DNA of 64,000 bases from Metellina segmentata (GCA_947359465.1 OX375877.1:52242744-52306743); one strand, 5' to 3'; counted from the stretch's first letter, positions 37,590 to 50,009 are shown. The notes: generated by a model from the sequence alone, not told the origin. Numbers and translations are program-made.

Positions 37590-38052
37590 CTATAGGGGCC
37601 ACACCAAGCAATTTTCTGTCAAAAACTCCTCAATTTTCAAACAGGTTTCATGCCTAGTAAGTGAACAAAGCAGAAAATGGTATTGATTATAGCGTATAAC
37701 CAGGAACTGAATACCAGTAAATACTGACAGAAAATGAGAACTTGTGCGACACGGATAAGAGTCGGCATTCCATGGCACTTTCAGATGGTGTCAACCACAA
37801 TAATCTTCGAGGTAGTAAATGACAGATGACACGCTCCATTGACTCCGTCCCGTTCCCAGCGCAAAGACCGCAAGGAAGTCGTTTTATTTGACGAAGAAAT
37901 GGAAATGTCTCACTATCTGGCGTTAAATAATGGTTCACAGTCCCTAGGCTGAATACACATTTAAACGATGAGTGCACTTTAAATGACGCAACGGAAATGG
38001 AAACAGCGGAAAATCGTTTTGGTGGTGAGAATAAAAATTTGCTTACATTCAC
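37590..38052 (-). mobile_element. Possible LINE C-terminal fragment
   Basis: The minus frame includes TPDSETFPFLRQIKR followed by LPCGLCAGNGTESMERVICH. FPFLR.I and a spaced C..C.....E...C/H pattern resemble the C-terminal cysteine motif of non-LTR retrotransposons. There is no flanking reverse transcriptase sequence. A chance open frame is possible. Confidence 0.35.
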
Positions 38053-38308
38053 GTGAAACGAGCGGGGTATCTTACGGAAGATACCACATCTTCTAAAAAA
38101 AAAGTGACATCCCTCTAAGACGAAAAAGACAAGCCTGAAAATCTAAGCACATTTCATTTTGAAATCTGAAAATTCTAGAACTCATTTACGTTTTGATTAA
38201 AATTAATTTCATTTCGTGGTTTATGTAAATCTAATCGAATTCATTGGCATTTACAATAGGTTTTCATTTTTTTATTTTCTTTGCTTTTTGAGGTAGTTGA
38301 ATTTATGT

Positions 38309-38402
38309 TCCACTGGAGCAACACAACGGGCTATTGGTGACGGTCCAGGTTCAATCCCGAAGGGAGAAATCCGAAGACACCTCGCAATTTTCAACCACCG
38401 TA
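38309..38402 (-). mobile_element. SINE 3'-end fragment
   Basis: Reverse-strand SINE end: TGGAGCAACACAACGGGCTA, GGTCCAGGTTCAATCC, GAAGACACCTCGCAATTTTC. Confidence 0.7.
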
Positions 38403-38738
38403 GCAGAACGAAATTACTTTTCTAGACACTGACACGTGTTTTTCAGATGAGTTAGAAATAACAGCAGTCGAGATATTACGGGAAATTTTAAAAAAATAAT
38501 TTTTTTATAACCCGGTTCATCGGATTTTCCAGCAAAGGGCTTAAGGTCAGTCAATTGATGGCCGGGATGTACTTTACTCTTTATTATTTGATAAGGGTGC
38601 AAAACGAAACTGACTCTAATAGATAATTGTAATATGTATTTGATGTTAGGTATTAACTTTATGCACCAATAATTTTCAAAATTAGCACTGAGCTTTGAGA
38701 AGAAATTATTTTACATAATTTACCAACATTGAGATACA

Positions 38739-39179
38739 CACTGTATGGACAAAAGTATTTGGACATTGCAGAAATTCGGAGGAGGATACATCTGAGTGTG
38801 GGGATGTTTACCTGGTTAGGACTCGGCCCATTGCTTTATGTACCTGGTACCATGAACGCTGACGTGTACCTCGACGTTCTGGATAATACGGCCTTGCCTA
38901 CACTATAGCAATACTACGGTGATGTAGGTTGTTTCTTGTAACATGATTGAGCTCCATGTCATACTGCAAACGTGTACTGGACTGGTTTACTGAAAATGAG
39001 GGGATTTTACTTGACTGGCCTGTTCAGAGTCCCGATCGCAATCCGGTCGAGCACATGTGGGACGAACTAAAGGCACGACATCGCCAAGCTTGCCCATCTT
39101 CACAACAATCTCTTCTTACAGCCTTGTAAGAGGCATGACTAGCTATTCCTTTATAGCCTAGACTTTTGTCCATATAGTG
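38739..39179 (+). mobile_element. Tc1-like deletion derivative, copy 3
   Basis: Left end CACTGTATGGACAAAAGTAT and right end TTTTGTCCATATAGTG. The frame includes RVLDWFTENEGILLDWPVQS followed by PDRNPVEHMWDELKAR, which holds the acidic residue of HMWDEL. It is shorter than copies 1, 2 and 4, with the 3' coding end deleted. Confidence 0.85.
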
Positions 39180-39223
39180 TAGAAGTCGAGCCTTTGATAT
39201 TGTGGTGTACCAGGTGTTTTTAA

Positions 39224-39530
39224 TTAACATCACACAAAAGCAACACAATTGCCTATTAACGAGGGTCTGGTATCAATTCCCTAATTGAGACATCCGAGGT
39301 AATTTTTTATTATCGTCGTACTATAGCAACTCAACGGGCTTTTGACTACGGTCCGGGATCAATCGCCTAAGGAAAGTATCCGAGAAAATTGGGTAATTTT
39401 TAATTAACGTTCTCAAGCACTACAACTACCTATTAACTAGGGTCGTAGTTAAATCCAATAAGGGAAATATACGTAGACAACCACGGTCATATCATAACAT
39501 AACACCTCAGCTGGCACCCCACCCTCCAAG
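39224..39530 (-). mobile_element. Cluster of three SINE 3'-end fragments
   Basis: Three partial ends in the same orientation, each with a CAACACAA/CAACTC-type start and GGTCTGG, GGTCCGGGATCAATC or GGTCGTAG. The last runs into CACCTCAGCTGGCACCCCAC. Confidence 0.6.
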
Positions 39531-40960
39531 TAAGTGTGACGTCACACCCATTCACTCTCTTCGCAATTCCAATTTCACAATAACGAAGCCATCACGCCGT
39601 TGTCCGTGGTGTTGGTTTGCGGAGCAAACCAAATGGGAATGTGTAGCAAACACCGGTGATTTACAAACGTTCCCAATAGACACACCTAACCCTACAAAGT
39701 ACAGCACGGGCAACGCCGTGCTAGCCACGCAGTGGCTAGTATATATATATTCATATTCATATTCATATTCGGACATAACCTTTTCTGAAACTTCCCATTT
39801 CCTATTATTTATCTCAACCCTATAAACTGAGAGTTCTGTCGAAATTTCATGGAGTAATTTTATCGAGTAAACTTCTTATTCGTAAGATCTTTTGCTTTTA
39901 TTCTACGTCAACGCAATGATATAATTCGTAATTTTAAAGCATTTTAAAAAGTAGACTTTAAATTAACCAGTAAACCAATGCATAGCATGTGATCAGAAAT
40001 ATATAATAACGTCAATTGAGAGCAGTGTCGTTAATAACTTTTCGTGCCTTATTTAAATGAATTTTGAATCGCGATATAGGCACTGATATGCACATTAGAT
40101 ACCTCCAAAGTGAATAAAATTAGTCAAAAATTATAAAACAACATTTAGTGTACTTTTTACTGAGGCTAATTTTTGTTTCCGGTGCTGTGCATGGCAAAAA
40201 AACGTATATCAGTCATGTTACCACAATTAGCTTCTGTAACTTCTATTCTATTCAATTTACTTGAAAGAGGACTCGGTATATTTTAATTTCTAGGCATAAT
40301 TTCTCATTCGCTCACACTTTTATTTCTGTGCTGATTTCTATCTTCGAAATTGCCTATTGCCTTCTGTCTTTAGACGAAAATTTCATTACAATGGCTAGCT
40401 GTTCCTAATATTTATAGCAGTAGTTTATAGCTCATTGGCTAATTTAGAAGATCAGCAATGCTGATATCAGGTTCGATTATAAAATAATGAGTAAATCGCT
40501 GGAGGAATAATGGAATAAACTCATATCTCAAGAAAATGAGGTCCAGTTATCAAGATTAGGTTTTTAAGTTTGAATTTGATGAGATACGCGCGCGAGTGAG
40601 AAAACCGAGCAGATACGTATGAGATTGTCTTTGGTACTTCAAATCACATCATATTTGTCAAAAAATCCAACCGATCCAGTTGGTTCACGTCACTTTTCCT
40701 TCACAAAGTCGTCTCATCATCTCTCAACGAAAGTCCTCCGAGTGTTTATTCTCTATCCGAAAATCCTAAAGATTTGTTAACTGCTCGTGCATTACAAATT
40801 GCTTAAAATTCCATTGAAAAGAAATTATAAACGCACAAAATAAGAGAAAGAGGAAGTAGGGGTTGGTGAATTGTTTAAAAATAAAGAGTGATGTTATAGA
40901 AAAATGTTGTATGAGTAACACGAAGTAATAATGGAACTCGGTCATATATATTTCAATTTC

Positions 40961-41012
<52 letters not shown>

Positions 41013-42700
41013 ATTATTATTTGTTTTTGTTGTTGTTGCACAATAAACAAATAACGTCGATATCGATATATATTCACAAAATTTGCCTCTAAATTTAAAT
41101 CTGCTTGATTTAAGCTATGGAATTGTATAAAATTGCTAAAATTACTCGGAATAGTTCTCATCACTGTAATTAAATTCTTCTGGAGTCTGATTACAGAAAG
41201 CAATGAGAGAAGGCTGTGTGATAGAAATCAACGCAGAAAAGAAAATATGAGCACAAATAAATTTCGTGTCAAACATTGCTGAATCACTTTTGAACAAGAG
41301 AATAAAATGAAATAGAAGCAGACGTTCAGAATGTAGTTGTAGTTAGAATGTAGTTGTTTACAGGAAATACCAATTCACACAGTAAAAGTCAATGAAATCC
41401 TGATAGATATTTTTGGATATTTTTATTTTTTGTTTAGAGGTAAGAAATCCATTTATAAAAGGCTGTATTCCTTACAAGTTGATTGAAACGAGATATGAAA
41501 TGCAAGCACTGACACTTTGTCACAAAATATTATAATAAACAAGACAGTTTATCTCAGATGCTGTAAAGGATGGCTTTATGACAAACAAGTGCCTGTCTCC
41601 CTTCAAATCGCATCCTATTTGCTCAATCAGGAAAAAAACTACCACTTTTTTACTCACCAAGTCGTCCTATTGACCATTTCGTTATCTCTGTTACATCTCT
41701 TCACGATCGATGAAAGTCCCTACAAAGTGATAATCCTTCTACCAAGGGTTTTTTGACTCGTCAGGGGAGGGGTAATTACCTGACCTGATCACGCGATTGT
41801 TTCGGAAAAGAGTTATTATGCCGAGATATTATTTTCTACAATCAGTAGAGGAAGTGGCTAATCTCGCGGCTTCGAACTGGTTTTCCTGCCCCACCTGACT
41901 GATTGACCCAGGATTGAAAATACCAGCCTATAAAAAAGTGCTCAACTTCAGTTAAAATCGGCTCGGAAATCATACGTCATGCGGAACGCTGCTTTCTACT
42001 TTTCTTGTTTTCTTTTCGCTGTTATCTTCTCAGAAATAAGATTCTTCCGCAATAAGTCCGTTTCGGGAACCTGTAAGCAGAGATCGGATTTAGGTAACGT
42101 TTCTACTCTTTTGCATGAATTACAGATGTTTCTTCGTTACTCTAGATTAATTTGAATCCGTGAATTGGAAAAGTAACGTGTGACCTGAGAATAAATACCA
42201 CGACAATCTATTCGACACAACTCCTATATATCCTTACGTGTGCTGTCTTTGACCTTAACGCGTACGATTTTTGTGGACCCAACCTGAGAACATCAGCATT
42301 TCTCAAATATCTAATATGCATTTTTTAGGAGTAGTCAAAGAGATGTACAGTCACAGTATATCGAATCTAATATTTTTTTTCACTAATTTATATTTGCATG
42401 AAATTTTTACGCGATTAAAAGGAGTTGGAACCAAAAAAAAAACCCTGTAAATATCGATTTGAAGGTATTTAAAAAGTTAAGTAGTATATTTTATGCTCTT
42501 TCAAATGATGATTTGTTTGTTTCAACTCCAATAAGTTTTAAAAACACAAATAAAATCTATAATGAACTCGAGTTTTGAATTTTAAACCCGATTTTGGCAA
42601 CAAAAAAAAACATTTTCAATCTTTGAAGTATCATTTCAAAGGTATTACTTCAACCTCGTCGTAAAACTTCCCAATAATGTCTACAATCATCATAGATCGT
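39500..42700. other. AT-rich sequence with microsatellites and a diverged repeat
   Basis: A (TA)n tract lies at 40962-41008. The parts 40630-40770 and 41580-41760 appear to be diverged copies of one another (CTTCAAATCRCATC, AGTCGTC, GAAAGTCC). No gene seen. Confidence 0.45.
39590..39739 (+). mobile_element. Helitron-like 3' terminus
   Basis: GGTTTGCGGAGCAAACC palindrome, then ACGGGCAACGCCGTGCTAG, then hairpin GCCACGCAGTGGC and CTAG before T. This layout fits a Helitron end; the left end was not found. A (TATTCA)n tract follows. Confidence 0.45.
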
Positions 42701-42722
42701 GCTTAAGTGAGAGTTTGTTTTA

Positions 42723-43283
42723 CACCACTCTACAATAATGGACCCGACAGCAGATGTGATGGTATTAGGGAAATAATGCATGCTTTATTAGGGGGATGGT
42801 CCCCCATGTACTGCAATTACACTAGCAACTCATCTTGTCATACTTTCATAAAGGGTTTGATACAAAGTTATGGATATCTGTGTTCATTCCTGCTGCAAGA
42901 ATGTTACCATCTCTGCTGTAGATTTCGTGCGTGGTTCCATGGTCCGTAAGTTTCGCTCTAACTCGTCCCACAAATGTTTTATGGGGTTTAGGTTAGTACT
43001 CTGAGCAGGCCAGGGAAGACGTTTTACATCCATATCTTGATACCACTGTTTGACAGAGGCTGCAACATGACATGGAGAGTTGTCGTTCTGGAAGTAACAT
43101 TCGTCCATTCCATAAAATCGATAGAGCGTAGGAAGAACCTGATTATCCAAAATGCTCAAGTAGGCGTAGGAGTTCAATTTACCAGGAACTACATGCAAAG
43201 GTTCCAGGCCATACCACGAATAACACAAATAGTCGGATTTTATGCAAATCAGCTGGCGTCCGGTCCATTATTGTAGGGTAGTG
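42723..43283 (-). mobile_element. Tc1-like element, internally deleted
   Basis: TA flanks both sides (42721-42722, 43284-43285). Ends CACCACTCTACAATAATGGA and CCATTATTGTAGGGTAGTG are inverted repeats. The minus frame runs MCYSWYGLEPLHVVPGKLNS, then DECYFQNDNSPCHVAASVKQ with the second catalytic D (QND), and TNLNPIKHLWDELE with the third acidic residue. The N-terminal half with the helix-turn-helix and first D is missing. Except for that deletion the 114-codon frame is uninterrupted, so this family is younger than the other Tc1-like copies. Confidence 0.9.
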
Positions 43284-43289
43284 TATATA

Positions 43290-44230
43290 GTCAACAGTGA
43301 CAAAAAGCGATATATTTTAACCGCGTCCAATACTTTGACACACAATCCCAATTTGACGTCCAATTTAAAATCGCATCTTTTCAGAAATAATTTACAATAA
43401 AATTAACCAATTAATTTTCAATGATTCTAGCAGTACAATTTTATTTCCTTGTAACGGGGTCATGATACATAGTTCTCTCACGAACTCGATTTCTTCAAAG
43501 CCTATTCTGGGTCCATTCGGTTGAAAGTTAAAGGACGAGGTCATTGCCATTGAATAAATACAAATTAAATTCTGACAAAACCGGCAAGCGTAAAAAAAAT
43601 GTTTTCATCGCACCCGATCACTTTTGGTAACGACACAGCGAATTCAATGTTTATCAACACGTCGAACTTATCCCCGGAGAAATTGATCTGTCAACAGTCC
43701 ATTACTCAACTCTGTTTCGTGGTCAATTCGGTTTTCATCGAAGCTTATCGATACCCTTTCACTGTGTCATAATGCACATTTCAGCGAATTACACACGTGA
43801 TTGTCCATCAATCCGTTTCTCTTTGGTAATACTTCGTTTTGAAAGTGTGATTGAGCTATTTCATTCGCAATTTAAACTAATCATATTTCGATGTACGCTG
43901 TCCGCATGGTAAATACATTTGCGATTGAAAATGTGAAGTAGCACATGCGAGAGGGATTTTGAGTAGAAAAACAACTCATGCGGTCTACGAAGATTTCACT
44001 TCGTATACCAAATTGCTCTCGTATGGTCCATATCGGCGTAACTTTAAAATGTGGTTCATGGCAGTTTCGGCAACGTGTGTTGTTGTTGACCAATCAACTA
44101 TCATTTATCAATTCGGAATTTATTCTCGGTAAATTGTGTTGGGCGAAGTGTTGAAATCGTATTCCAAATTCAAGCCAACTGATGTTCAGAATACTTACAG
44201 GAGCGCCACAGATATACCACCATCAACTAT
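43290..44230. other. No gene recognised
   Basis: Unique sequence between two Tc1-like elements. The minus frame 43881-44093 shows no known motif. Confidence 0.45.
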
Positions 44231-44233
44231 ATA

Positions 44234-45127
44234 AACTATATGGATAAAAGTATTCGGACACTGTATGTTTTCAGAATAAGTGCTTTATTATGTTGTTGTT
44301 TCTAATTCTCCTTGGTCTAGATCAACTAAATCAAGTCCAGAAGATCGTACGCCCTCAAAAAGTCCTTAACTTGGACAGGATTCATTTTCAAATCAGTTTT
44401 GACTATCCCCATACAATCAAGAACGGGACTGGGGGAGGCCGGAGCCAAACTGCATAGAACTGCATTTTTCAAACTGCATAAAAAAGTCTTACGTCCCTGG
44501 TCATAGTAGATAGACTTAATGTGGCCACTAATAAGTCTAGTAATGGCAGTCTGCATTGCTCTATCTCCATCAACCTCCAGGGCAGCCCCTGGATGGTCTG
44601 CATGGTACCAGTCATGGTTTTATTATTCTATTTAGTAACGGGTAGCCCTCCTTTTGCTTGTATTACAGCTGCAACACGTCGAAGTATACTTTCCACAAGT
44701 TCTCTGTCGGTACGGTCAGGAATAACTAACAATACCTCTCGCATGGCTGAGAAGAATTGGTGAAGATGGGCATGTGTGGTGGTGTCGTACTCGTCACACC
44801 ATTTTGTCCCACAAGTGCTCGATCGGATTGAGATCGGGGCTTCGAACAGGCCATTTAAACAAATTCACCTCATTTTCCTTCAGGAAACCAGTCCAGCACG
44901 CTTTTTTTGCAGTATGACATGGAGCTCAATCATGTTGGAAGAAACAACCATCATCGCCGTAGTAATGCTATAGTGTATTCAAAGCCGTATTATCCAAAAA
45001 GTCTAGGCGTTCATCGTACCAGGTACATAAACCAATGCGCCGAGTCCTAGCCAGAAAAACAACCCCACACTAAGATGGATCCTCCTCCGAATTTCTGCAG
45101 TGTCCAAATACGTTTGTCCATATAGTG
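44234..45127 (-). mobile_element. Tc1-like deletion derivative, copy 4, with nested LINE
   Basis: Opposite orientation to copies 1-3. Right end CCAAATACGTTTGTCCATAT before TA. The minus frames give CFFQHD, HTAKKACWTGFLKENEVNLF and SPDLNPIEHLWD. A 327-bp LINE fragment sits near its 3' end. It has the same N-terminal deletion as the other copies. Confidence 0.87.
44292..44618 (-). mobile_element. 5'-truncated LINE with C-terminal ORF2 sequence
   Basis: The minus frame reads DHPGAALEVDGDRAMQTAIT, RLISGHIKSIYYDQGRKTF, then a degraded cysteine region and VKDFLRAYDLLDLI before the stop. The pattern RxxQTAxxRLxSGHxxS...DFxRxxxLMDL is the C-terminal end of non-LTR polyproteins that I know as abundant in spiders. 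Target duplication TTTATTAT lies at 44284-44291 and 44619-44626. It lacks everything upstream. Confidence 0.8.
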
Positions 45128-45459
45128 TATAACTTGGCAAAAAAATGCTTATTGAGAGGCCTCTCTCTTAAATACAATTGTTATTTAATATAAATTTTAC
45201 ATGACATTAACGTTTTAATTTTACTTGTCTCTGAAACATACAGCAGTGATGGTTGTCAGTTTTATATTTATCTCAATATAATATACGTAACGATAAAGAC
45301 AGTTCCATGGATGAAGATCTATCACTCTTTTGTACACAACAAATTTAGTAATAGATTTTTCAGAGGTGGATAGCACCCCTATCCAAAAGACTTAGAAGTT
45401 AGAATATCAAATAACATAATATTTATACACACCTTTGCAGCCTCGACGTAGTTATAATA

Positions 45460-46285
45460 CAGGGTGTCCCTAAGAGTTCCCAAACTTCAGCTTTAAAAAA
45501 ATTTATTGCTAGTGTTTTTTTTTAATTATTCAATTTTATCGTCTGCTTATAGTTTTATTGACTCTTTTAATTATTATCGTTTGATTTTATTCGCACTCAA
45601 GTTAAACGATAATAAATTTCCACGTCATTTTGTTCTTCATTGCAAGATGAATTTATCACGCATTCAGAGAATTGTGCTATTTGAGGCTTATTTTGAAAGT
45701 AAATCACATGAAAAATTTAAAGAATTTTGGCGATATAAAAATCCAAATGATGCAATATCGAGTAAAGATACGCTATATCAACTTATTCAACAATTTGTTG
45801 CATTATTAGAAGTGAATGAACGAGACTCTTGGTTCCAATAAGACGTTGCAACCTGCGATACAAGTTATGAAACCATGGACATGCTTCAAGATTTTTTTTG
45901 GCGATCGACTCATCTCAAGAAACCTTTGGTCACCTCGTTCCATGATCTGCTCATCCCTGACTTTTTTTCTGTGGGGATATTTAAAGAACAAAGTTCATGA
46001 AAATAATCACCAAACAATAGGTGATCTGAAAATTGCTATTGCTCAAAGGATACAAGAAGTCACTCTCAGCATCTTGAAACGCGTTTCTTAAAAACGACTT
46101 CAGTTTTGCCTCCAAGAAAAGGGCGGAAAATGTAAACATTTATTATAAATGTAAGTCCAAATTTTTTTCCTACGTTATGTTAAAAGTGCTTTTAACCATT
46201 GGTATAAAATTAATTGTTTTAAAGGTTGTTGTTTTTGTATAGTAAATTCAAGAATCGTCAATACGGGAACTTTTAGGATACCCTG
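45460..46285 (+). mobile_element. Mariner-like element, decayed
   Basis: TA on both sides. Ends CAGGGTGTCCCTAAGAGTTC and the inverted GGGAACTTTTAGGATACCCT. The coding remains read RIVLFEAYFESKSHEKFKEF and, in another frame, DFFSVG or SLTFFLWGYLKNKVHENNHQ, matching the CDFFLWGYLK.KVYE region of arthropod mariner-type transposases. The frame is broken by shifts. The remains of the catalytic core between these parts are mostly deleted. Confidence 0.85.
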
Positions 46286-46410
46286 TATTTCTATATTTTG
46301 ACTTAACCTTAACCTTTTCAAGGAAGTAGGACGCAAGACGTCCCACCGACCCTGAAAGATTCACCCGTAGTTGGGACATACAGTGTCCCGGTAGAAAACT
46401 CTTTGGATCC

Positions 46411-46708
46411 GAGGTAGCCCAGTTGGAAGAGCAATAAATTAGCAATCGGAGGGTTGCAAGGACTAGGTTCAACCAAAACCGTCGTGTACACGGGAGTCTG
46501 GTGCGCGTTAAATCTGTCCTGGCCGCAAATGTCCTCACGTAGACTTGGCGTGGAAGTTTGGAAAGAGGGGTGCCATCTCGGATGTTGAACTCGTCACTTA
46601 ACTGGGGTTCGAAATTTAAGAGGCAATGTCCTTAGATCTTTCCATCGGGGTTGATGTCGGACAGTCGAAAATAGCCAGTTGTGTTGCTCCAGAGAGGAGT
46701 TAATTAAC
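46411..46708 (+). mobile_element. SINE family B, full length
   Basis: Head CCGAGGTAGCCCAGTTGGAA, then AGAGCAATAAATTAGCAATC, B-box-like AGGTTCAACC, CCAAAACCGTCGTGTACACG and the shared body. Confidence 0.85.
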
Positions 46709-46719
46709 CATCCATCCTT

Positions 46720-48770
46720 AGAAAACTATTTTTGTTATGTGCGAAATTCGTGTTAAGTGATGGGATTAGACGAATATATTTTGTTTTTTACTTTTTAGCA
46801 TAGTGCCCTTTAAATTCATTTCAATGTCGTCTTTTAACCGTTCATCTCTCATGGGCCGAAGTTATTACTTTTGCGCAGAGGCTGGAAATCTTCTAATGAC
46901 TGTTGTTGGTCTGACCCAGAAGAAATCCACGTGGACCGTGGAGAGTTTTACCCACTAATCCATCATAAGACAGTGGCTCATTTGGTGCTGGTGAGAATGA
47001 AGAAGTCACGGACCGAGTATTCTGGGTTCGGGGAGGAATTTCGAGAAACTTCAAAGGAAAAAAGGCGGAGGCGAGACGAAGTCATGTGGGAAAAGGGGTA
47101 GTAGTGCGGTATTCCAAAGCATTGTGCTTTTTGTGGCTTCAGGGGTTAATGAGCTATTTGCTTTAAGGCAAACCACCTAGCATGGGAAAATAGAGGTTTT
47201 GTCCCGAAATCTGTTCTCTGGCTTCGAAGCAGAAAATGAAGAACAATTAGACGTACGAAACCTTTATTTCACTTATATGAGTACTTATTCGTATGAGATT
47301 TACATCCGTCTTTGGGAGCATACGATTGTTTCAATTTAATAAAACGTCTTGGAACTTAATGACAGCATGACTTTTTAAAAGCCCGCCACCTATCAACATC
47401 GTTGAAATTCACAGATTTAAGGGATTGTGATTTACATAAAATTGTGTCGATATTGAACTATTTTGATTCAACCACAATTGACTTTTTTATACTAGCCTCT
47501 GTTACAATCAATTACATAATTCTATGTTGTTAGCATCCTACAAAATGTTTCTGAATTTCATAAAATTTCATTTATTCATTTAAAATTCCCACCATAAAAT
47601 TTAATAGAAATTAAACACATTTGAATGAAGACTAAAACATAAAAATTCTATTAACAGCGGCAGAAACTGAATTTACTGTGTATTTTGATAAATAATCAAA
47701 AGCGTCTGAGTAATTCAGCACTACTTTATATAGGAAAATATAACACAATACAATGATTAAAAAGTAGCAACAATAACACAACATTAAAATCATCATGCGA
47801 CATAAACATTGCATTAGCAAGTGAATTCTAACAAACAACTTTAAATTTGTCAACTATTCAGGCAAAACAGTACCACTAATATCTAAAGGTCGATAAGGTA
47901 ATGGTTATATTCTCTCATAGTCGAAGAGAGCTATTTTTTTAAAGAGCTTTAATGCATGCATTACTTGTAGTTCAACTTTTTCATTTTTGATATATGTTTT
48001 AAAAACAATAAAAGTAAATTTACTATCGACTACTATTACTATCGAACTAATTACTAACTAACTAATTACGACTAATTTACTATCGAAAAGTATTTTTATT
48101 ATCGACAGTGATTCTATTTCCCTGCGATCATCTAACCACGTGTGTGTTCACGATTTTTATTGTGATTGGTATCTTCTTGTCATATTTTGAAAGAGAGAGA
48201 GAGAGTATTTGAGTAGATAGTACAAACTCTCAAACTGAAAAAATAATCTTTATTGCTTGAATGATAAAAATAATTGCAAAGATATAATAACAGCCCGTGG
48301 CAATCACAGATAATTCCAATTATTCAACTTTTTATGCGTTTATTTTCACTCGTTAAGCGTTTTTAAGTACGTTACCATACTCCTGTCAATTATCTATTAC
48401 GTATTCTAAAAGCATTTTCAATTTTGCCCTCCGAGAATCGTTTACATCAAATAACAACAATACAAATTCATTTGAAAGATTTTGATGATACATTTTTTTA
48501 ACGACAACCTAACACAATGAGGGAAAATCAGAAACACATTAAGGGTGATCATAGATCCTCTAGACAGATACAATTCCGGAAATGGAAAAGAAGCTCCTAA
48601 CACCGAATTCCTAACTGAATTCCCGAATGACAATAACATACATTTACACCTGTCCACCATTAAAAGAACAATAATACCGTAAACACTACAGTATTTTTCG
48701 GAATACATGCACTGGCTCCGTGACCTGTGCAATTGTTTTTCGATTACGATGAAACTGCCGGATAACGATC
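46720..48770. other. No gene recognised
   Basis: AT-rich. The plus frame 46871-47101 (76 codons, Arg/Glu-rich end) has no identified motif or splice context. A short (GA)n lies at 48191-48205. Confidence 0.4.
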
Positions 48771-48775
48771 GATGT

Positions 48776-48949
48776 TCAGATGTAGAATTCATTGTTGGAA
48801 TCCAACATCAGTTGTTCTTCATTGTTTGAGATGGACAGAATTGTTGTGGCGCTAATCGTTTTAAATAATACCAAGGGATGAGTGGATGTCACAATGTTTA
48901 CTTGAGGTGAATCATCGTGTGTGTGATAACTGATCCAATCAATCATCAC
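48776..48949 (-). CDS. Candidate terminal exon, unknown protein
   Basis: A polypyrimidine-like acceptor (CACTTTTTTTGTGTCGTAG) precedes an open frame of 57 residues, VMIDWISYHTHDDSPQVNIV to LMLDSNNEFYI, then TGA. A possible AATAAA lies about 530 bp downstream (48246-48251, minus strand). I do not recognise the protein and found no partner exon. It could be the 3' end of a gene to the right, or chance. The rich, non-repetitive composition slightly favours coding. Confidence 0.3.
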   Translation of the reverse strand: MMIDWISYHTHDDSPQVNIVTSTHPLVLFKTISATTILSISNNEEQLMLDSNNEFYI

Positions 48950-49334
48950 CTACGACACAAAAAAAGTGAATTATGATTTCTATTTCAAATATATATCATT
49001 ACCACCATGTCAAAGGCACGAAGCTACAAAATTGACGTTTCTACAAATAAGAGTTCAAAGTTTGATGCTTCGGGAGAAATCGGGTTACTACTCAAAGGTT
49101 GTTTTCTCATGAAAACCGGCATTTCTACTAAGAATCACAATGATTCGTGGCTTTGTCATAACATAAAACAGGAAATGGTGACTCGAAGAGTGCAGTTAGA
49201 TGGAAATCGCCAAATTGCAGATTGGTGCCTTTGGCGTGGTAGTAACGATAAACAGCCATGTTTACCAGAAAATTGCTGGCTAAAAGTTCTTTATAATCAG
49301 CTAAATGTATCAAGGTATTAGAGACAGTACTAAC

Positions 49335-49815
49335 TAGTGATACGACATCGACAGCAAAACATCGATGTTTTGAAAAAAATCGATGTCCAAAATTAAAACA
49401 TCGATGTTGATAATACATCGCCCCAAAACCATCGATGTTTTTAAAATTCAGTGTACTTAAAATTTTCTCCCCATTTCTTAAAACTGGTTTAGCATGAATT
49501 AATGCGACATCGGCTCCAATGCATCATGTTTTTTATAAAACATCAATGTTTTGAAAACATCGACATCGAGGTCGCATTCCTTCTTTTCAGACCCTTCAAC
49601 CTTGACCACTTTGGTCTCAAAGTATGTTCAATTTACTGATTATAAAAATTATGCTATTTGGTTATTTTTTAAATTTTTATAACGGTACTTTTTTCATTTA
49701 AAAATAAAACATCGACAACGTAAATACATCGACAAATATAAACATCGATATTACAAAAACATCGACCCCCATACATCGATGTTTTGAAAACATTGACATC
49801 GATGTTGAATCCCTA
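49335..49815 (-). mobile_element. hAT-like MITE, ATCGATG-rich, second copy
   Basis: Ends TAGTGATACGACATCG and GTTGAATCCCTA. Target duplication GTACTAAC lies at 49327-49334 and 49816-49823. The interior is the reverse of the 6147-6901 element (AAAACATCGATGTT, TTTCTTAAAACTGGTTTAGC) but has one rather than three internal units. Confidence 0.88.
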
Positions 49816-50009
49816 GTACTAACTATCAAAGGAATTATTTGGTGTATATTCAAGGGTTTTTTAATAAAGATATGATTTGATATGAAAAATCATGGAACTA
49901 TTTTATGAAATTTCTTGATCTATACACTCATGAGAAGGCCATATTTGACAAAAACAAAAGAGAGAAAAGCACATGGGTCCTGAGACCCTCTACCCCTACC
50001 CCTCTCTAA

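Noticed and set aside
46871..47101. 76-codon Arg/Glu-rich plus frame
   Set aside because: No known motif and no supporting splice or promoter signals.
49007..49321. 104-codon plus frame and an overlapping minus frame
   Set aside because: Both strands are open with no motif; the region borders a MITE insertion and shows no splice sites that join anything.
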